Part shown: positions 52,171 through 61,190 of the stretch, piece by piece
Layout: each line of letters begins with the position of its first letter
Position numbering within the stretch: position 1 is the stretch's first letter
NCBI RefSeq assembly: GCF_001905795.1
Contig: NZ_LIXJ01000028.1
Span: 2,284-66,283 of the forward strand
DNA length: 64,000 nt
Direction: 5' to 3'
DNA from: Streptomyces sp. CB01580
GTDB lineage: Bacteria > Actinomycetota > Actinomycetes > Streptomycetales > Streptomycetaceae
Program-made: the position numbers and the translations under genes
Notes under the pieces: model-generated
Seen by the model: only the letters and a program-made list of their open reading frames with translations
Databases searched by the model: none
Told to the model about the DNA's origin: nothing

Positions 52171-52579
52171 GCCTAAATGGCGCCACGATCTCGAAGAACC
52201 TCATACCCACCGACTGACAAATCGCGCTGTTCGACCTCTTCAGGACGCCACAGCCCACCCGGGCGACAAGTGGGTCAAGCACATCATCGCCCAGCTCAAT
52301 TCCATCGAATCCACCCTCGATCTCGTCGTCTCGGCCCGACCCCCGAGGGGGCGCCCGGCCTCATGCCGGGCACCTTCTCCCCCATCCGGCCTGGAGGGAG
52401 ACCGCCGCCATACGTCAGCGTCGCCATCCCTCCGACACCACCAGCGCGGAATGGACCAGGCGCCTCGCCCGGAAAGGTGCGACCCCAGCTGACCGAGGAA
52501 ACCTGCCGCTGTCGACGGCCGACCTGCGAAGGTCAGCTGGACGAGGGAAGCCTCGGCCCATCCGCTTGGGCAAGGCAAC
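52171..52579. other. intergenic stretch with hairpins
   Basis: No gene is supported. A hairpin GCCCGGC-CTCAT-GCCGGGC lies at 52353-52371. A 10-bp inverted repeat (CCAGCTGACC / GGTCAGCTGG) spaced about 35 bases apart lies between 52494 and 52541. The stretch WVKHIIAQLNSIESTLDLVV (plus strand, near 52270-52330) looks protein-like but has no start or context. Confidence 0.4.
52353..52371. terminator. possible terminator hairpin between convergent genes
   Basis: A 7-bp perfect stem GCCCGGC / GCCGGGC with a 5-base loop, located between the convergent LLM and methyltransferase genes but about 180 bases from the former. Confidence 0.3.
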
Positions 52580-53389
52580 TCAAGCCTGGCCATGCGCCAT
52601 CAGGGCTGCATGAGGCAACGCCAGTACACCGCCCGGACCGGCGAACTCCGCGGACAACGACTCGAAGTGGTTCTTGATCTCGGCAATGACCACCGGGTCC
52701 TGACTCGTCACAACCTGGCCGATCGTCGCCACTCCGGCGGCCGGTCCGCTCCACCACTCCTCAAGCGTCGTCCGATGGTCCCAGGTCAAGGTGTCGCAGC
52801 GGACGTCCGTCAGACCCGCCTCACCGAGCAACGTGGCGAAGCCCTGTTCAGTACGGGGGAAGTCGTCCTCGGGAGCAAGAGCCGGCAGGTGAGCGGGACG
52901 GGTGACTCCTGCCGCCTGGACAGCCCTACCCAGCAGGGCCTGCCCGGCGGCCGTGGGAACCGGCCAGATGGTGACGGCTATCCGCCCGCCAGGACGCGTC
53001 ACACGCCGCAACTCCCTCAGGGCTTCCCGAGGCCGTCCGACGTGGTTGAGAACGAAGTTGCCGACCACGGCATCGAACTCGTCGTCGGCGAACGGCAAGC
53101 AGGGCAGAGCAGCAAGCCGCGCGTCAGCTTCCGGAGCCGCGAGCGCGGCCCGGGCGACCATGCCGGGTTCGGCGTCCACCGCCGCCACCTTCGCTCCCCG
53201 ATCACATGCGGCTGCGGCTGCGGCGCCCGTGCCCGTCCCCACATCGAGGACCCGCGCGCCCTCCCTGACCCCGGCAGTGTCGAGGAGCCCAGGCACCGGA
53301 TACGCGCAGAGTTTGGCAAAACTCGCAGCATAGGCATCGACCTGCCCCGCCCACGCCCGCCGCTCGGACTCATCAAACGCCGTCTGCAC
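52580..53389 (-). CDS. class I SAM-dependent methyltransferase
   Basis: The GTG at 53389 has AAGGGG upstream. The 269-residue protein has motif I ARVLDVGTGTGAAAAAACDR (about residues 45-65), the acidic residue of motif II (VAAVDAEPGMV), LPFADDEFDAVVGNFVLNHV and LRELRRVTRPGGRIAVTIWP. This is the UbiE/COQ5-like methyltransferase 11 family. The substrate cannot be told. It stands next to a small membrane protein relic and is convergent with the LLM gene. Confidence 0.92.
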   Translation of the reverse strand: MQTAFDESERRAWAGQVDAYAASFAKLCAYPVPGLLDTAGVREGARVLDVGTGTGAAAAAACDRGAKVAAVDAEPGMVARAALAAPEADARLAALPCLPFADDEFDAVVGNFVLNHVGRPREALRELRRVTRPGGRIAVTIWPVPTAAGQALLGRAVQAAGVTRPAHLPALAPEDDFPRTEQGFATLLGEAGLTDVRCDTLTWDHRTTLEEWWSGPAAGVATIGQVVTSQDPVVIAEIKNHFESLSAEFAGPGGVLALPHAALMAHGQA

Positions 53390-53542
53390 TGCTCGTCCCC
53401 TTCCCGGAACAACCACCGCCGCGACAACAACCCGACGGACCCCGACGCTAACCCATGGCTGATCAACACCGATCGGGGATCGGAAACACGCACAAGGGGA
53501 AACGCGATGCCGGCCGGACCTGCTGGGACTTCGAGAGGAGCG

Positions 53543-53975
53543 TCACCCGGCTCGGGGCGGCGATCCGGCAACCTGCTTCGCCAGGCGTATCAGCCCGCCC
53601 AGGCGGTCCTCGAGGGTGCCCGGGTCACGCAGCCCGGCGAACAGTACGGTCAGGATCCGGTCCTCCAGCGGCTCCCAGCCCCATCCCTTCCCGGCAGACC
53701 ACCCATACGTCGACGCCGTCGATACGCCGGCGGGCCAGCATCCAGGCCCGCGAACCGTCTGGGCCACGCATGCTCCGACGCACCGTGTCGGGCTGTGCCG
53801 GCACCCACTCGTCATCGATGATCCGCCAGCCGTACACCATGGCCGCCGCTCTATGCGATCTGCGCGCCCGCTCATCGGCCTGCCGCAGGCGCCGTTCCTC
53901 CCGAACCAGGAGGACCACAACGGCGGCAACGATCACGAGTCCTGCGGCGATCACGATCCCAATGACGAGCATCAC
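53543..53975 (-). pseudogene. small membrane-anchored protein with a frameshift
   Basis: The first part from the ATG at 53975 reads LVIGIVIAAGLVIVAAVVVL (a membrane anchor), then RRSHRAAAMVYGWRIIDDEW and LARRRIDGVDVWVVCREG. A one-base shift near 53688 gives WGWEPLEDRILTVLFAGLRD then RLGGLIRLAKQVA as the natural continuation to the stop at 53543. It is either a real frameshift or a sequencing error in a G-rich run. Function unknown. Confidence 0.55.
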
Positions 53976-54099
53976 CCATCAATACCCCGTCCGCTCGCAG
54001 CGGCGACAGGGTGCGGTGGACGGGGCCAGGTGAACCCGCGAACCGGCACCACCGCGACGGCCGGAACAGCGGCCGGCTCCTGGACCGGGCAGATCACCT

Positions 54100-54575
54100 C
54101 CGCCTGTGCGGTCTTCCACCTCGCCGCCCGCCGCCGGGCCCACAGGAGGTCCAGCGGCGGACCCGCTGATCGTCGAGGCCGGCCAGGCCCTTGCCGACCT
54201 GGAAGGTCTCCTCGCCCGTCCAGCGCCGCCCGGCCACGCGCACCAGCTTGGACCAACGACACCAGGCGGGGTGAGAAGTGACGGTCGAAGGCGAGTCCGC
54301 CGCTTCGCCGGTTGCGGCGGACCAGTCGCCACTAGTGCCCGGGCTGCCCGGCCGGGCCAACGGAGTCGATCCGGGTCCAGTCGTAGCACCTCTCGCCCTT
54401 GGCGCCTGCTCCGGCGGACAGCCGCTGCCAGGCCCGTTCCGGGATCCGCGCGACCAGCGCCCTGGCTTGGAACTCGCCTGCGCGCGTGACGACTTGGTGG
54501 ATGCTGGAGACCGTCGGCCCGCGGGAACCGTCCTGTTCAGCTCGATGCTCTCCCGGAAAGGCGCTCGACCAAGCT
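54100..54575 (-). pseudogene. IS701-like transposase, C-terminal remnant in several frames
   Basis: Fragments on the minus strand read TVSSIHQVVTRAGEFQARAL, ERAWQRLSAGAGAKGERCYD (then WTRIDSVG) and, after frame changes, LVRVAGRRWTGEETFQVGKG followed by GLDDQRVRRW. The WTGEETFQ segment is the conserved third catalytic region of IS701/IS4-type transposases (usually WTIEECFQ). No inverted repeats were located. Confidence 0.6.
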
Positions 54576-54895
54576 CCCCGACGGCGTCAGACACTCACCG
54601 TCAGCGCCTGGCCGGCCCGCTTGCCCGACTGGTGCCACGGCCCGAACGCGAGTTCCGCCTCTGTCGGCACGATCCCCCGCGCCTGCGCGTACGTGACCGA
54701 CGTGTACACCCTCAGCGGTCGGGGCGTCAGGCCCTCCGCGGCCGCGTCGGCACCCACACGAACGCCTCCTCCGACGGGCTGATCGACCGCACGGCCCGCA
54801 CCTCGGCCGGATCGTTCGCACCCTGCTCCTCCACGCCGGCTGTCCGGTGGCCGTCATCCCCTTTGACCTCCTGACCGGGGGAGGCTTGTCCCGTC
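54576..54895. other. intergenic stretch with no supported gene
   Basis: Only low-complexity Arg/Pro/Thr-rich frames are present. The stretch separates the IS701 relic from the PPK2 gene. Confidence 0.4.
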
Positions 54896-55717
54896 TCACT
54901 TGCGCAGCTCTGACGCATAGTCGGGGACGTGCGTCTGAAGGTCTCTCGGCGGACGTTGGTATCCGGTGGCCGGCGGGCGCCGGGGCAGTTCGATCGGCGG
55001 CCAAGTGACCTCCTCGTACGGCACGGTCGACAGCAGATGGGCGATCATGTTCAGCCGAGCCCGGTGCTTGTCATCACTCTCGACCACGTACCAGGGAGCT
55101 TCCGAGATGTCCGTGTGGACGAACATCTCGTCCTTCGCCCGCGAATAGGCCTCCCAGCGGCTGATCGATTCCAGGTCCAGCGATGAGAGCTTCCACCGGC
55201 GGGTGGGATCCTGCAGTCGGCGCCGGAACCGCTGCTCCTGCACGGCGTCGCTCACCGAGAACCAGTACTTGCGCAACAGGATGCCGTCCTCGACCAGCAT
55301 CCGCTCGAAGACCGGACACTGCCGAAGGAACCGCTGGTGTTCCTCCATCGTGCAAAAGCCCATGACGCGCTCAACGCCCGCGCGGTTGTACCAGCTCCGG
55401 TCGAGCAGGACCACTTCCCCAGCGGCTGGAAGATGCTCGACATAGCGCTGGAAATACCACTGTCCGCGCTCGCGCTCGGTGGGCCGAGGCAGCGCGACGA
55501 TGCGTGCCACCCGCGGATTGAGGAATTCGGTGACGCGCTTGATGGTGCTGCCCTTGCCCGCCGCGTCACGTCCTTCGAACACAACGACGAGCCGTGCGCC
55601 TTCGGCCCGCACCCACTCCTGGAGCTTCACCAGCTCGGTCTGGAGCCGGTACAGCTCCCGCTCGTACAACGAGCGCGGCAGCCTCCCGGGCCCACCCGGG
55701 TCTTTCTTCTCCGACAT
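54896..55717 (-). CDS. ppk2: polyphosphate kinase 2
   Basis: The 273-residue protein has a single PPK2 domain: LYERELYRLQTELVKLQEWV, Walker A VVVFEGRDAAGKGSTIKRVT (about residues 44-63), PRPTERERGQWYFQRYVEHL and Walker B EVVLLDRSWYNRAGVERVMG. The lid region SVSDAVQEQRFRRRLQDP follows, and RAKDEMFVHTDISEAPWYVV lies near the end. PPK2 enzymes transfer phosphate between polyphosphate and nucleotides, commonly making GTP or ATP from the diphosphates. The length and motifs fit single-domain class I members. It stands alone between relics. No strong ribosome binding site is visible before the ATG at 55717. Confidence 0.95.
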   Translation of the reverse strand: MSEKKDPGGPGRLPRSLYERELYRLQTELVKLQEWVRAEGARLVVVFEGRDAAGKGSTIKRVTEFLNPRVARIVALPRPTERERGQWYFQRYVEHLPAAGEVVLLDRSWYNRAGVERVMGFCTMEEHQRFLRQCPVFERMLVEDGILLRKYWFSVSDAVQEQRFRRRLQDPTRRWKLSSLDLESISRWEAYSRAKDEMFVHTDISEAPWYVVESDDKHRARLNMIAHLLSTVPYEEVTWPPIELPRRPPATGYQRPPRDLQTHVPDYASELRK

Positions 55718-55831
55718 GGGATGACGTTATGGAAGAGATCACGCTCGAAGTCAAGCGTCAGCGCCGAACCGGATTCACCCCCGAGCCAGTACGACAAGTT
55801 CGACATCGAGTGCGTAACGGCCGACGACTCC

Positions 55832-56410
55832 TCAGTCCTGGTCCGCGCCGTCCGCCGTGTGGGGAAGCAGGGGGAACAGACGGGTGATGAGGGCCACGGG
55901 TCGAGCGCCGTCGGGCCGGGCCAGGGGGCGTTGTTCGCGGTCCTGGTAGGGCGCCAGGGCCCGTCGGATCGCATCCGCGACCCGTCTCATCTCTTCAGGT
56001 GTCAGGTACGCAACGGCGCTGAAGGCTTCGTCGTAGCGCCACTCGGACGGCGCCTCGTCTCGCTGGGTCAGCCATCGTTGCCAGCTCTCGTCCTCCAGCC
56101 CGCGGGCCAAGTCGCCGAACTGCTCCTCCATAGGCCGATTGGCGGCGGGGACGTGTTGCTTCAGACGCCAGGGACGTGCACGGCCCCCGCTGTGGGGGGC
56201 CTCTTCGATGTATCCGTGCCGTGCGAGCTGCCGTAGGTGGAATGAGCAGAGTCCGGAGCTGTACCCCAGCCGGGAGGCGGCTTCGGTCGCCGTGACGGTG
56301 CCGACCTCGGCGAGCAGGTCCAGCAAGGCTGTGCGGACTTCGTGCTCGCGCAGCTCTTCGCCGGTGCCGTCTGGCTGGTCGTTCGGGGTGTTGACACCAT
56401 CTTCAGTCAC
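55832..56410 (-). CDS. ArsR-like winged-helix transcriptional regulator
   Basis: The GTG at 56410 gives 192 residues (VTEDGVNTPNDQPDGTGEEL); earlier ATGs would run through the operator. The N-terminal winged helix reads VRTALLDLLAEVGTVTATEA and SRLGYSSGLCSFHLRQLARH (about residues 22-75), with wing GYIEEAPHSGGRARPWRL. The C-terminal half is helical (DEAPSEWRYDEAFSAVAYLT, RVADAIRRALAPYQDRE). The start lies inside the first of two palindromes (56409-56437) and there is no Shine-Dalgarno, so the mRNA may be leaderless and autorepressed. This resembles Streptomyces regulators usually paired with an MFS efflux gene, but none is adjacent here. Confidence 0.82.
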   Translation of the reverse strand: MTEDGVNTPNDQPDGTGEELREHEVRTALLDLLAEVGTVTATEAASRLGYSSGLCSFHLRQLARHGYIEEAPHSGGRARPWRLKQHVPAANRPMEEQFGDLARGLEDESWQRWLTQRDEAPSEWRYDEAFSAVAYLTPEEMRRVADAIRRALAPYQDREQRPLARPDGARPVALITRLFPLLPHTADGADQD

Positions 56411-56437
56411 TTTGCAAAGTCTGCTACTTCGCAAAGA
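56409..56437. promoter_or_regulatory. tandem palindromic operator at the ArsR-like gene start
   Basis: A perfect 12-bp palindrome ACTTTGCAAAGT (56409-56420) is followed 17 bases on (centre to centre) by the near-copy ACTTCGCAAAGA (56426-56437). The first overlaps the GTG start of the regulator, as expected for autorepression of a leaderless transcript. Confidence 0.65.
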
Positions 56438-56556
56438 CCTTGGCAACTGGTAGTGCTTGCCGAAGGCATCATCTGCCGTGATCTCCGCGGCTCTGCGGCG
56501 TGCACAAAAAGGGAGACGGTGATGTCTGTTCGTCACGAGCGGTCCTGCCCGGACGA

Positions 56557-56905
56557 CTATGGGTCCGGTATGTCGGCCACATCATCAACCCGGTACTGAG
56601 CCTGCCCGGTCCGGGCAGTCGGCGACTTGTCGACGAGTTCGAGGGTTGCCTGTCCGTGCCTGGCGCTGCCATGGCGGTTCCCCGCACCGATCGTGCTGTC
56701 GCTCGTGGGTTCGACAAGGACGGCAACCCTCTCGTGATCGAGGGGATGGGCTACTTCGCCTGATGTCTGCAGCATGAGACCGATCACCTCGTCGGCCACA
56801 CCTGTCTTGATCGGCTCTCCGAGCGGGACCGCAAGGACGCGTTGCGGCAGATGGACGACCGGCTGGTCGAGTCCGACGGGCCGGTCCACACCTTCGGGCG
56901 TCTGG
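56557..56905 (+). pseudogene. peptide deformylase, N-truncated with in-frame stop
   Basis: The frame reads VRYVGHIINPVLSLPGPGSR, DEFEGCLSVPGAAMAVPRTD (motif 2, EGCLS) and DKDGNPLVIEGMGYFA, then TGA at 56761-56763 where Arg (CGA) is expected. It continues in frame as CLQHETDHLVGHTCLDRLSE (motif 3, QHExDH). The N-terminal part with motif 1 (GxGLAAPQ) is missing. Both the truncation and the nonsense codon rule out function. Confidence 0.8.
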
Positions 56906-57007
56906 GGCGCCCCGCCGAGACGGGCACCCCGGACGCCCGAAGACATCGATGGCAAGAGAAGAGGAACGACAAAGGGGCGCGTTCTCCTGTGCAGGCCTGA
57001 ATGGCGG

Positions 57008-57501
57008 CGTGCGCGTGTCCGGGCGCAGCGCCTGGACGATCTCGCGCGGCCGCGCCGTGTCCGCGACCGGATCGACGGGGAGTACGCGCAGCCGCTGAAC
57101 GTGGAGGCGCTCGCCCGTGATGTGCACCTGTCCGCCGGCCACCTGAGTCGGCGGTTCCGGGCCGCCTACGGTGAGTCGCCTTACGCATACCTGATGACAC
57201 GTCGTATCGAGCGGACGGCGACGCTGCTGCGGCGGGGCGACCTCGGCGTCACCGAGGTCTGCCTCGCGGTCGGCTGCGCGTCGCTGGGCACGTTCACCAC
57301 CCGCCTCACCGAGCTGGTCGGCATGCCGCCCGGGCCTTCCGGCGCCAGGCGGCCCATGTGGCCGCCGCCGATGCCGCGGGTACGGCCCACGACGCGGGCA
57401 CGGCGATCACGGTGGAAGGGATGCCCGCATGCGTGGCGAAGCAAGTCGCGAGACCGGTCAGGAATCGAGAAGCCCCGGCCGCCGCGCGGCCCCTAGCGTG
57501 A
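57008..57501 (+). pseudogene. AraC-family regulator, probably frameshifted, coupled to VOC gene
   Basis: The AraC DNA-binding domain is clear: VRDRIDGEYAQPLNVEALAR, DVHLSAGHLSRRFRAAYGES, YAYLMTRRIERTATLLRRGD and VTEVCLAVGCASLGTFTTRL. After ELVGMPPG near 57333 a one-base loss puts the natural tail (AFRRQAAHVAAADAAGTAHD, then MPACVAKQVARPVRNREAPA) in another frame, ending in TGA at 57499-57501. That TGA overlaps the ATG of the VOC gene. The start is unclear because the frame continues upstream into the deformylase relic. If the frameshift is a sequence error, the gene would be a normal ~150-residue regulator. Confidence 0.65.
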
Positions 57502-58145
57502 TGGTCATGGCAACCACCACTTCCGCCGCAGCCCACACGTCCCTCGCGTCCGTCACCCTCGAGGTGGCCGACCTCGGGGCCGCCCGCCGCTTCTACGACG
57601 CCTTCGGCGTGGACACGTACATACGTTTGCGTGCGTCCGAGGTCCGCTCGACCGGATTCCGCGGCTTCACCCTGGCGCTCACGGTGTCCGAGCCGGCCAC
57701 CGTCGACGGCTACGTCGCCGCAGCTGTGGATGCCGGAGCCACGGTGCTGAAGCCCGCCGCGAAGTCGCTGTGGGGTTACGGCGGCGTCGTCCGGGCCCCG
57801 GACGGAACGATCTGGAAGATCGCGACCTCGGCGAAGAAGGACACCGGCCCCGCCACCGGCGAGATCGACGAGCTCGTCCTCCTGCTCGGCGTCGAGGACG
57901 TGAAGGCCACCAAGCAGTTCTACGTCGGCCGGGGCCTGACCGTGGCCAAGAGCTTCGGCGGCAAGTACACCGAGTTCGCCTCCGGCGCCTCCAGCCCCGT
58001 CAAGCTGGCGCTGTACAAGCGCCGCGCCCTGGCCAAGGACCTCGGCGTTCCCGCCGACGGCAGCGGCTCGCACCACATCGTCCTCGGCAGCACCGCCGAC
58101 ACCTTCACCGACCCGGACGGCTTCGCCTGGGAGGCCACGGCGTAG
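57501..58145 (+). CDS. VOC (glyoxalase/bleomycin-resistance fold) family protein
   Basis: The ATG at 57501 overlaps the stop of the natural AraC tail (TGATG); MVMATTTSAAAHTSLASVTL follows, and the ATG at 57507 is an alternative. The 214-residue protein has two VOC modules: SVTLEVADLGAARRFYDAFG (residues ~15-110, with RAPDGTIWKIATS) and LLLGVEDVKATKQFYVGRGL (about 125-214, ending FTDPDGFAWEATA). The usual metal ligands (His and Glu) are largely replaced, so it may be a binding protein rather than an enzyme. AraC-VOC pairs are common in Streptomyces, which suggests control by the adjacent regulator. Confidence 0.9.
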   Translation: MVMATTTSAAAHTSLASVTLEVADLGAARRFYDAFGVDTYIRLRASEVRSTGFRGFTLALTVSEPATVDGYVAAAVDAGATVLKPAAKSLWGYGGVVRAPDGTIWKIATSAKKDTGPATGEIDELVLLLGVEDVKATKQFYVGRGLTVAKSFGGKYTEFASGASSPVKLALYKRRALAKDLGVPADGSGSHHIVLGSTADTFTDPDGFAWEATA

Positions 58146-58338
58146 CTCGCCCCACGCCGTCCTGACTTCCGGCCCCGCACTCCCGCACCGCCCTGTTTCA
58201 CCCCGTACGAGAGGAAACCTGCCATGCCGTCCACGAAGTCGCCCGCCGAGCGACGCGACGGCCGGGCGCCCAACCTGCCCGCACACCGAAGATCCCATCA
58301 ACGCTCACCACACAGGGTCCGCCGGCGAGCTGACCTGG

Positions 58339-60141
58339 TCATTGCCGGGCAGCCGATTGCAGCTGGTGCCGGAGGCGGTCGAAGCGGGCAATGCTGTCGT
58401 CGAGACCTCCGGGCCGGGAGCGCAGGAGCCAGCAGGAACGTTGTTCGGCCAGGAGTGGTTCGAGTTCTCGGAGGAGGCGGTGGGCTGTGGTGGGGTCGAT
58501 CGCAGTGGCCTCGGCACGTGCCTGCGCGCGAGCCCGGAGCAGGCGCACCGCAAATTGCGCGAGGGCGATGGCGTGGTCGAGTTCACGGAGCAGCACATCA
58601 CCGTCGCCGGCCGCGGGCTCGGCAGCGGTGAGGTCGAGGCGGCAGGCGGCCAGCGCCGTGGCGGCGGCGTCGAGGTCCTGCGGCGACGGGTAGGTTCGCA
58701 TCGGGCAGGTGGGGTCCGGCAGCAGGACGCGGGCGAGCGGGGAGGCGTTGAGAAGTGGGGGGTTGAGGGCGCGGGCGATGCGACCCAGGCGGTCGAGCAC
58801 GGTTCCGCTGAGGCCGGTCGCGTCCAGCAGCACGTGGTCGTTGAGGACGGCGGCGATGTCGAGGTCGCGATTGCTCTGAAGACACCAGCTGACGGCGCCG
58901 CCGAAGACGGCCGGCCCGAAAGTGATCGACGGCGGGTCCCACATGCCCTGGTCGCCCCAGGAGGTGAGCAGGTAGCCCTCGGCGCCGTGTTCGAGTCCCG
59001 CTTCCGCCGCGTCGACCATGTTCTCCATGGCGTTGTCGAGCCTGCCGATCAGCGAGTTCCAGTTGCCGGCGCCGGGAGCGACCCAGAACGCGATTCCGGC
59101 CTCGCGCAGCACTTCGGCCCGTCCGCGGAAGCCGTCGCGCAGCTGGTCCACGTCCGAGCCCGTGCGCTGCCAGGACCTCAGTTCCTCGGTGTCGGCCGCG
59201 ATGACATCGGCGGCTTGCCGCGGTGAGTCGTACTGCCAGATGACGGGTACGGCTCCTTGCGGCACGCGGTCCATCAGTTCGGGGTGTTCGGCGAAGACGT
59301 CGGCCCAGAACTGCACGGTGTACCCGGCGTCCAGCCAGGGCCGCATGATGCGCTCCAGGTGGGTCAGGTAGACGTCGCCGACGCCGTCGCGAGCGGCCTG
59401 ATCACGGGAGTGTCCGGTGCCGAGTTCGAACGGCTCGTCGGCTCCGATGTTGACGCGCCTGGTGCGGAGGTTGCCGGTCATCTCCTCCAACAGAGCTGTG
59501 ACGAACGCGGCGTTGTCCTCTGTGGGTGCCAGCGTGCCGGGTGGGCAGTGGGCCCCGCCGCGCTCGAACCCGTCCGGGTTCTCGGCCCGGTGGGCATAGG
59601 TGGCGTGGCCCAGGAAGCGCTCCATGTGGCCGAAGGTGTTCTGGTTCGCCACCAGGTCGATGCCGTGCGCCGCGCAGCGGGCGTCGAGCCACCGAAGATC
59701 TTCGGCGGTGAGCGGGGAGGCGTCCTGCCAGACCTCTTGATGGTCTCGGTAGGCGTAGGTGTGTTCGCAGTAGAGCTCGAGCTGGTTGAAGCGGGCCAGG
59801 GACAGCAGGGACAACCATCGCTCCAGGGTGCGGCGGGTCGGGACCCGGTCGCGGCTGATGTCGAGCATGAAGCCTCGGACGGCGAAGTCGGGGTGGTCGG
59901 CGATCTCGTAGCCGGTCTCGGAAAAGTCCTGGTCTGCCCGCAGCTGATCGAGGGTCTGCAGACCGTGGCGCAGACCGGCCGCGTCGCGGTGGTGGAGGTC
60001 GATGCCGGCCGGTCCGGTGTGCAGCCGATAGCCCTGCGCCGGCAGGGTGTCGTCCACGGCCACGACCACGGGGGCATCGAACGCGGCGCCGCCCGCCCGC
60101 GTGGTCATCGAACGCGGGCGAGGATAGGGAATGACAGGCAC
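58339..60141 (-). CDS. beta-N-acetylhexosaminidase, glycoside hydrolase family 20-like
   Basis: The GTG at 60141 has AGGAGA upstream. The 600-residue protein has an N-terminal alpha/beta domain (QGYRLHTGPAGIDLHHRDAA, GLRHGLQTLDQLRADQDFSE). The catalytic barrel follows: RGFMLDISRDRVPTRRTLER, FNQLELYCEHTYAYRDHQEV, and the Asp-Glu pair in RRVNIGADEPFELGTGHSRD near residue 235. Trp-rich QFWADVFAEHPELMD, YLLTSWGDQGMWDPPSI and a helical C-terminal domain complete it. No signal peptide is seen, so it acts in the cytosol on imported chito-oligosaccharides or amino-sugar glycosides. NagB follows about 200 bases upstream on the same strand. Confidence 0.88.
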   Translation of the reverse strand: MPVIPYPRPRSMTTRAGGAAFDAPVVVAVDDTLPAQGYRLHTGPAGIDLHHRDAAGLRHGLQTLDQLRADQDFSETGYEIADHPDFAVRGFMLDISRDRVPTRRTLERWLSLLSLARFNQLELYCEHTYAYRDHQEVWQDASPLTAEDLRWLDARCAAHGIDLVANQNTFGHMERFLGHATYAHRAENPDGFERGGAHCPPGTLAPTEDNAAFVTALLEEMTGNLRTRRVNIGADEPFELGTGHSRDQAARDGVGDVYLTHLERIMRPWLDAGYTVQFWADVFAEHPELMDRVPQGAVPVIWQYDSPRQAADVIAADTEELRSWQRTGSDVDQLRDGFRGRAEVLREAGIAFWVAPGAGNWNSLIGRLDNAMENMVDAAEAGLEHGAEGYLLTSWGDQGMWDPPSITFGPAVFGGAVSWCLQSNRDLDIAAVLNDHVLLDATGLSGTVLDRLGRIARALNPPLLNASPLARVLLPDPTCPMRTYPSPQDLDAAATALAACRLDLTAAEPAAGDGDVLLRELDHAIALAQFAVRLLRARAQARAEATAIDPTTAHRLLRELEPLLAEQRSCWLLRSRPGGLDDSIARFDRLRHQLQSAARQ

Positions 60142-60345
60142 AACCAGTCTCCTGAACGTGGGGGCGGTGTACGGGACGGCACGGTCCTGCCCGTTGCCCG
60201 GCCGGACGCGAGGGCACGCGCGGCCGACGCATCGGTGGGGCCGGGCATCTGCGTCGGCTGTGCCCTGCCGTGCAGGGCACAGCCGAGGATCCGAGGGACT
60301 GCGCAGCAGGCCCGGCGGCCTTGAAGGCCGCGTACGCGAGGGGCG

Positions 60346-61128
60346 CTACGGCGCGGTGCGGATGCCCTGGTCGAGCAGTGCGGCCGCGTGAACGTCCGTG
60401 TAGATGGTGCACGACGGGTGAGTGCGCAGGATGGTGCTGGGCCACTGGATGGTCAGGGGCTCCTGCACCGTCGCCCGCACCGCGTCGGCCTTGAGTGCGC
60501 CGGGAACCATGCAGAACAGGTGGGCGGCGTTCATGAGCGTCGGGATCGTGACCGTGATCGCGGTCGCGGGCACATCGGCCAGGGCGGGAAAGCAGCCGTC
60601 GGCGACTTGCTGCTCGCGGCATGCCTGGTCGAGGGAGACCGGTTTGACCGCCTGGGGGTCGGCGAAGTCCGCCACGGGCGGATCGTTGAAGGCCAGGTGG
60701 CCGTTCACGCCGATTCCCAGGCAGACGATGTCGATCGGGTCTTCCAGCAGAAGCTCTGCGTAGCGGTCGGCGGAGGCTTGGGGTGTCTCCGCGCCGGTCG
60801 TGTCGATGTAGTGGACGGCGGCGAAGGGAAGTCGGTCGAACAGGGCCGTGCGCAGCCAATTGCCGAAGCGTTCCGGCGCCTCGGGCCGCAGGTCGAGGTA
60901 CTCGTCCATGTGGAAGGCCGTGACGCGGTTCCAGTCGATGTCCGGCTGGCGGATCAGGGCGGCGAGCGTCTCGGTCTGGCTGGGCGCCGCGGCGAAAATC
61001 ATGCGGGCATGGTGCTGTTCGGCCAAGATCAGGCGGAGCCGGTGCGCTATTTCCGCGGCAGCCGTCTCGCCGAGCGCCTGCCTGTCCGGGAACACCTTCA
61101 GTCTGTCATCAAGGTCGTTTAGTGGCAT
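60346..61128 (-). CDS. nagB: glucosamine-6-phosphate deaminase
   Basis: The ATG at 61128 starts a 260-residue protein (MPLNDLDDRLKVFPDRQALG). The NagB fold motifs are present: MIFAAAPSQTETLAALIRQP, VTAFHMDEYLDLRPEAPERF (catalytic Asp-Glu, about residue 72) and DIVCLGIGVNGHLAFNDPPV. The phosphate-binding end has TITIPTLMNAA-like sequence (VTIPTLMNAAHLFCMVPGAL). It converts glucosamine-6-phosphate to fructose-6-phosphate and ammonia. An operator for the LacI regulator lies 17 bases before the start. The GH20 gene follows downstream, so both probably serve amino-sugar catabolism. Confidence 0.92.
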   Translation of the reverse strand: MPLNDLDDRLKVFPDRQALGETAAAEIAHRLRLILAEQHHARMIFAAAPSQTETLAALIRQPDIDWNRVTAFHMDEYLDLRPEAPERFGNWLRTALFDRLPFAAVHYIDTTGAETPQASADRYAELLLEDPIDIVCLGIGVNGHLAFNDPPVADFADPQAVKPVSLDQACREQQVADGCFPALADVPATAITVTIPTLMNAAHLFCMVPGALKADAVRATVQEPLTIQWPSTILRTHPSCTIYTDVHAAALLDQGIRTAP

Positions 61129-61144
61129 GACCGGGAGTCTGGAG

Positions 61145-61158
61145 TGCAACCGTTTGCA
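61145..61158. promoter_or_regulatory. LacI-type operator between nagB and the regulator gene
   Basis: TGCAACCGTTTGCA, an interrupted palindrome, lies in the 62-base gap between the divergent nagB and lacI-type genes. Its exact reverse complement occurs at 62240-62253. Confidence 0.75.
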
Positions 61159-61190
61159 CGTCAAGAGGCATCGCCCCTTAAGGTGTGCGC

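Noticed and set aside
58224..58340. Possible short gene with a good ribosome binding site (GAGAGG before the ATG at 58224)
   Set aside because: The frame gives only about 30 unremarkable residues before running antisense into the GH20 gene. It may be the 5' stub of a lost gene but no family can be named.
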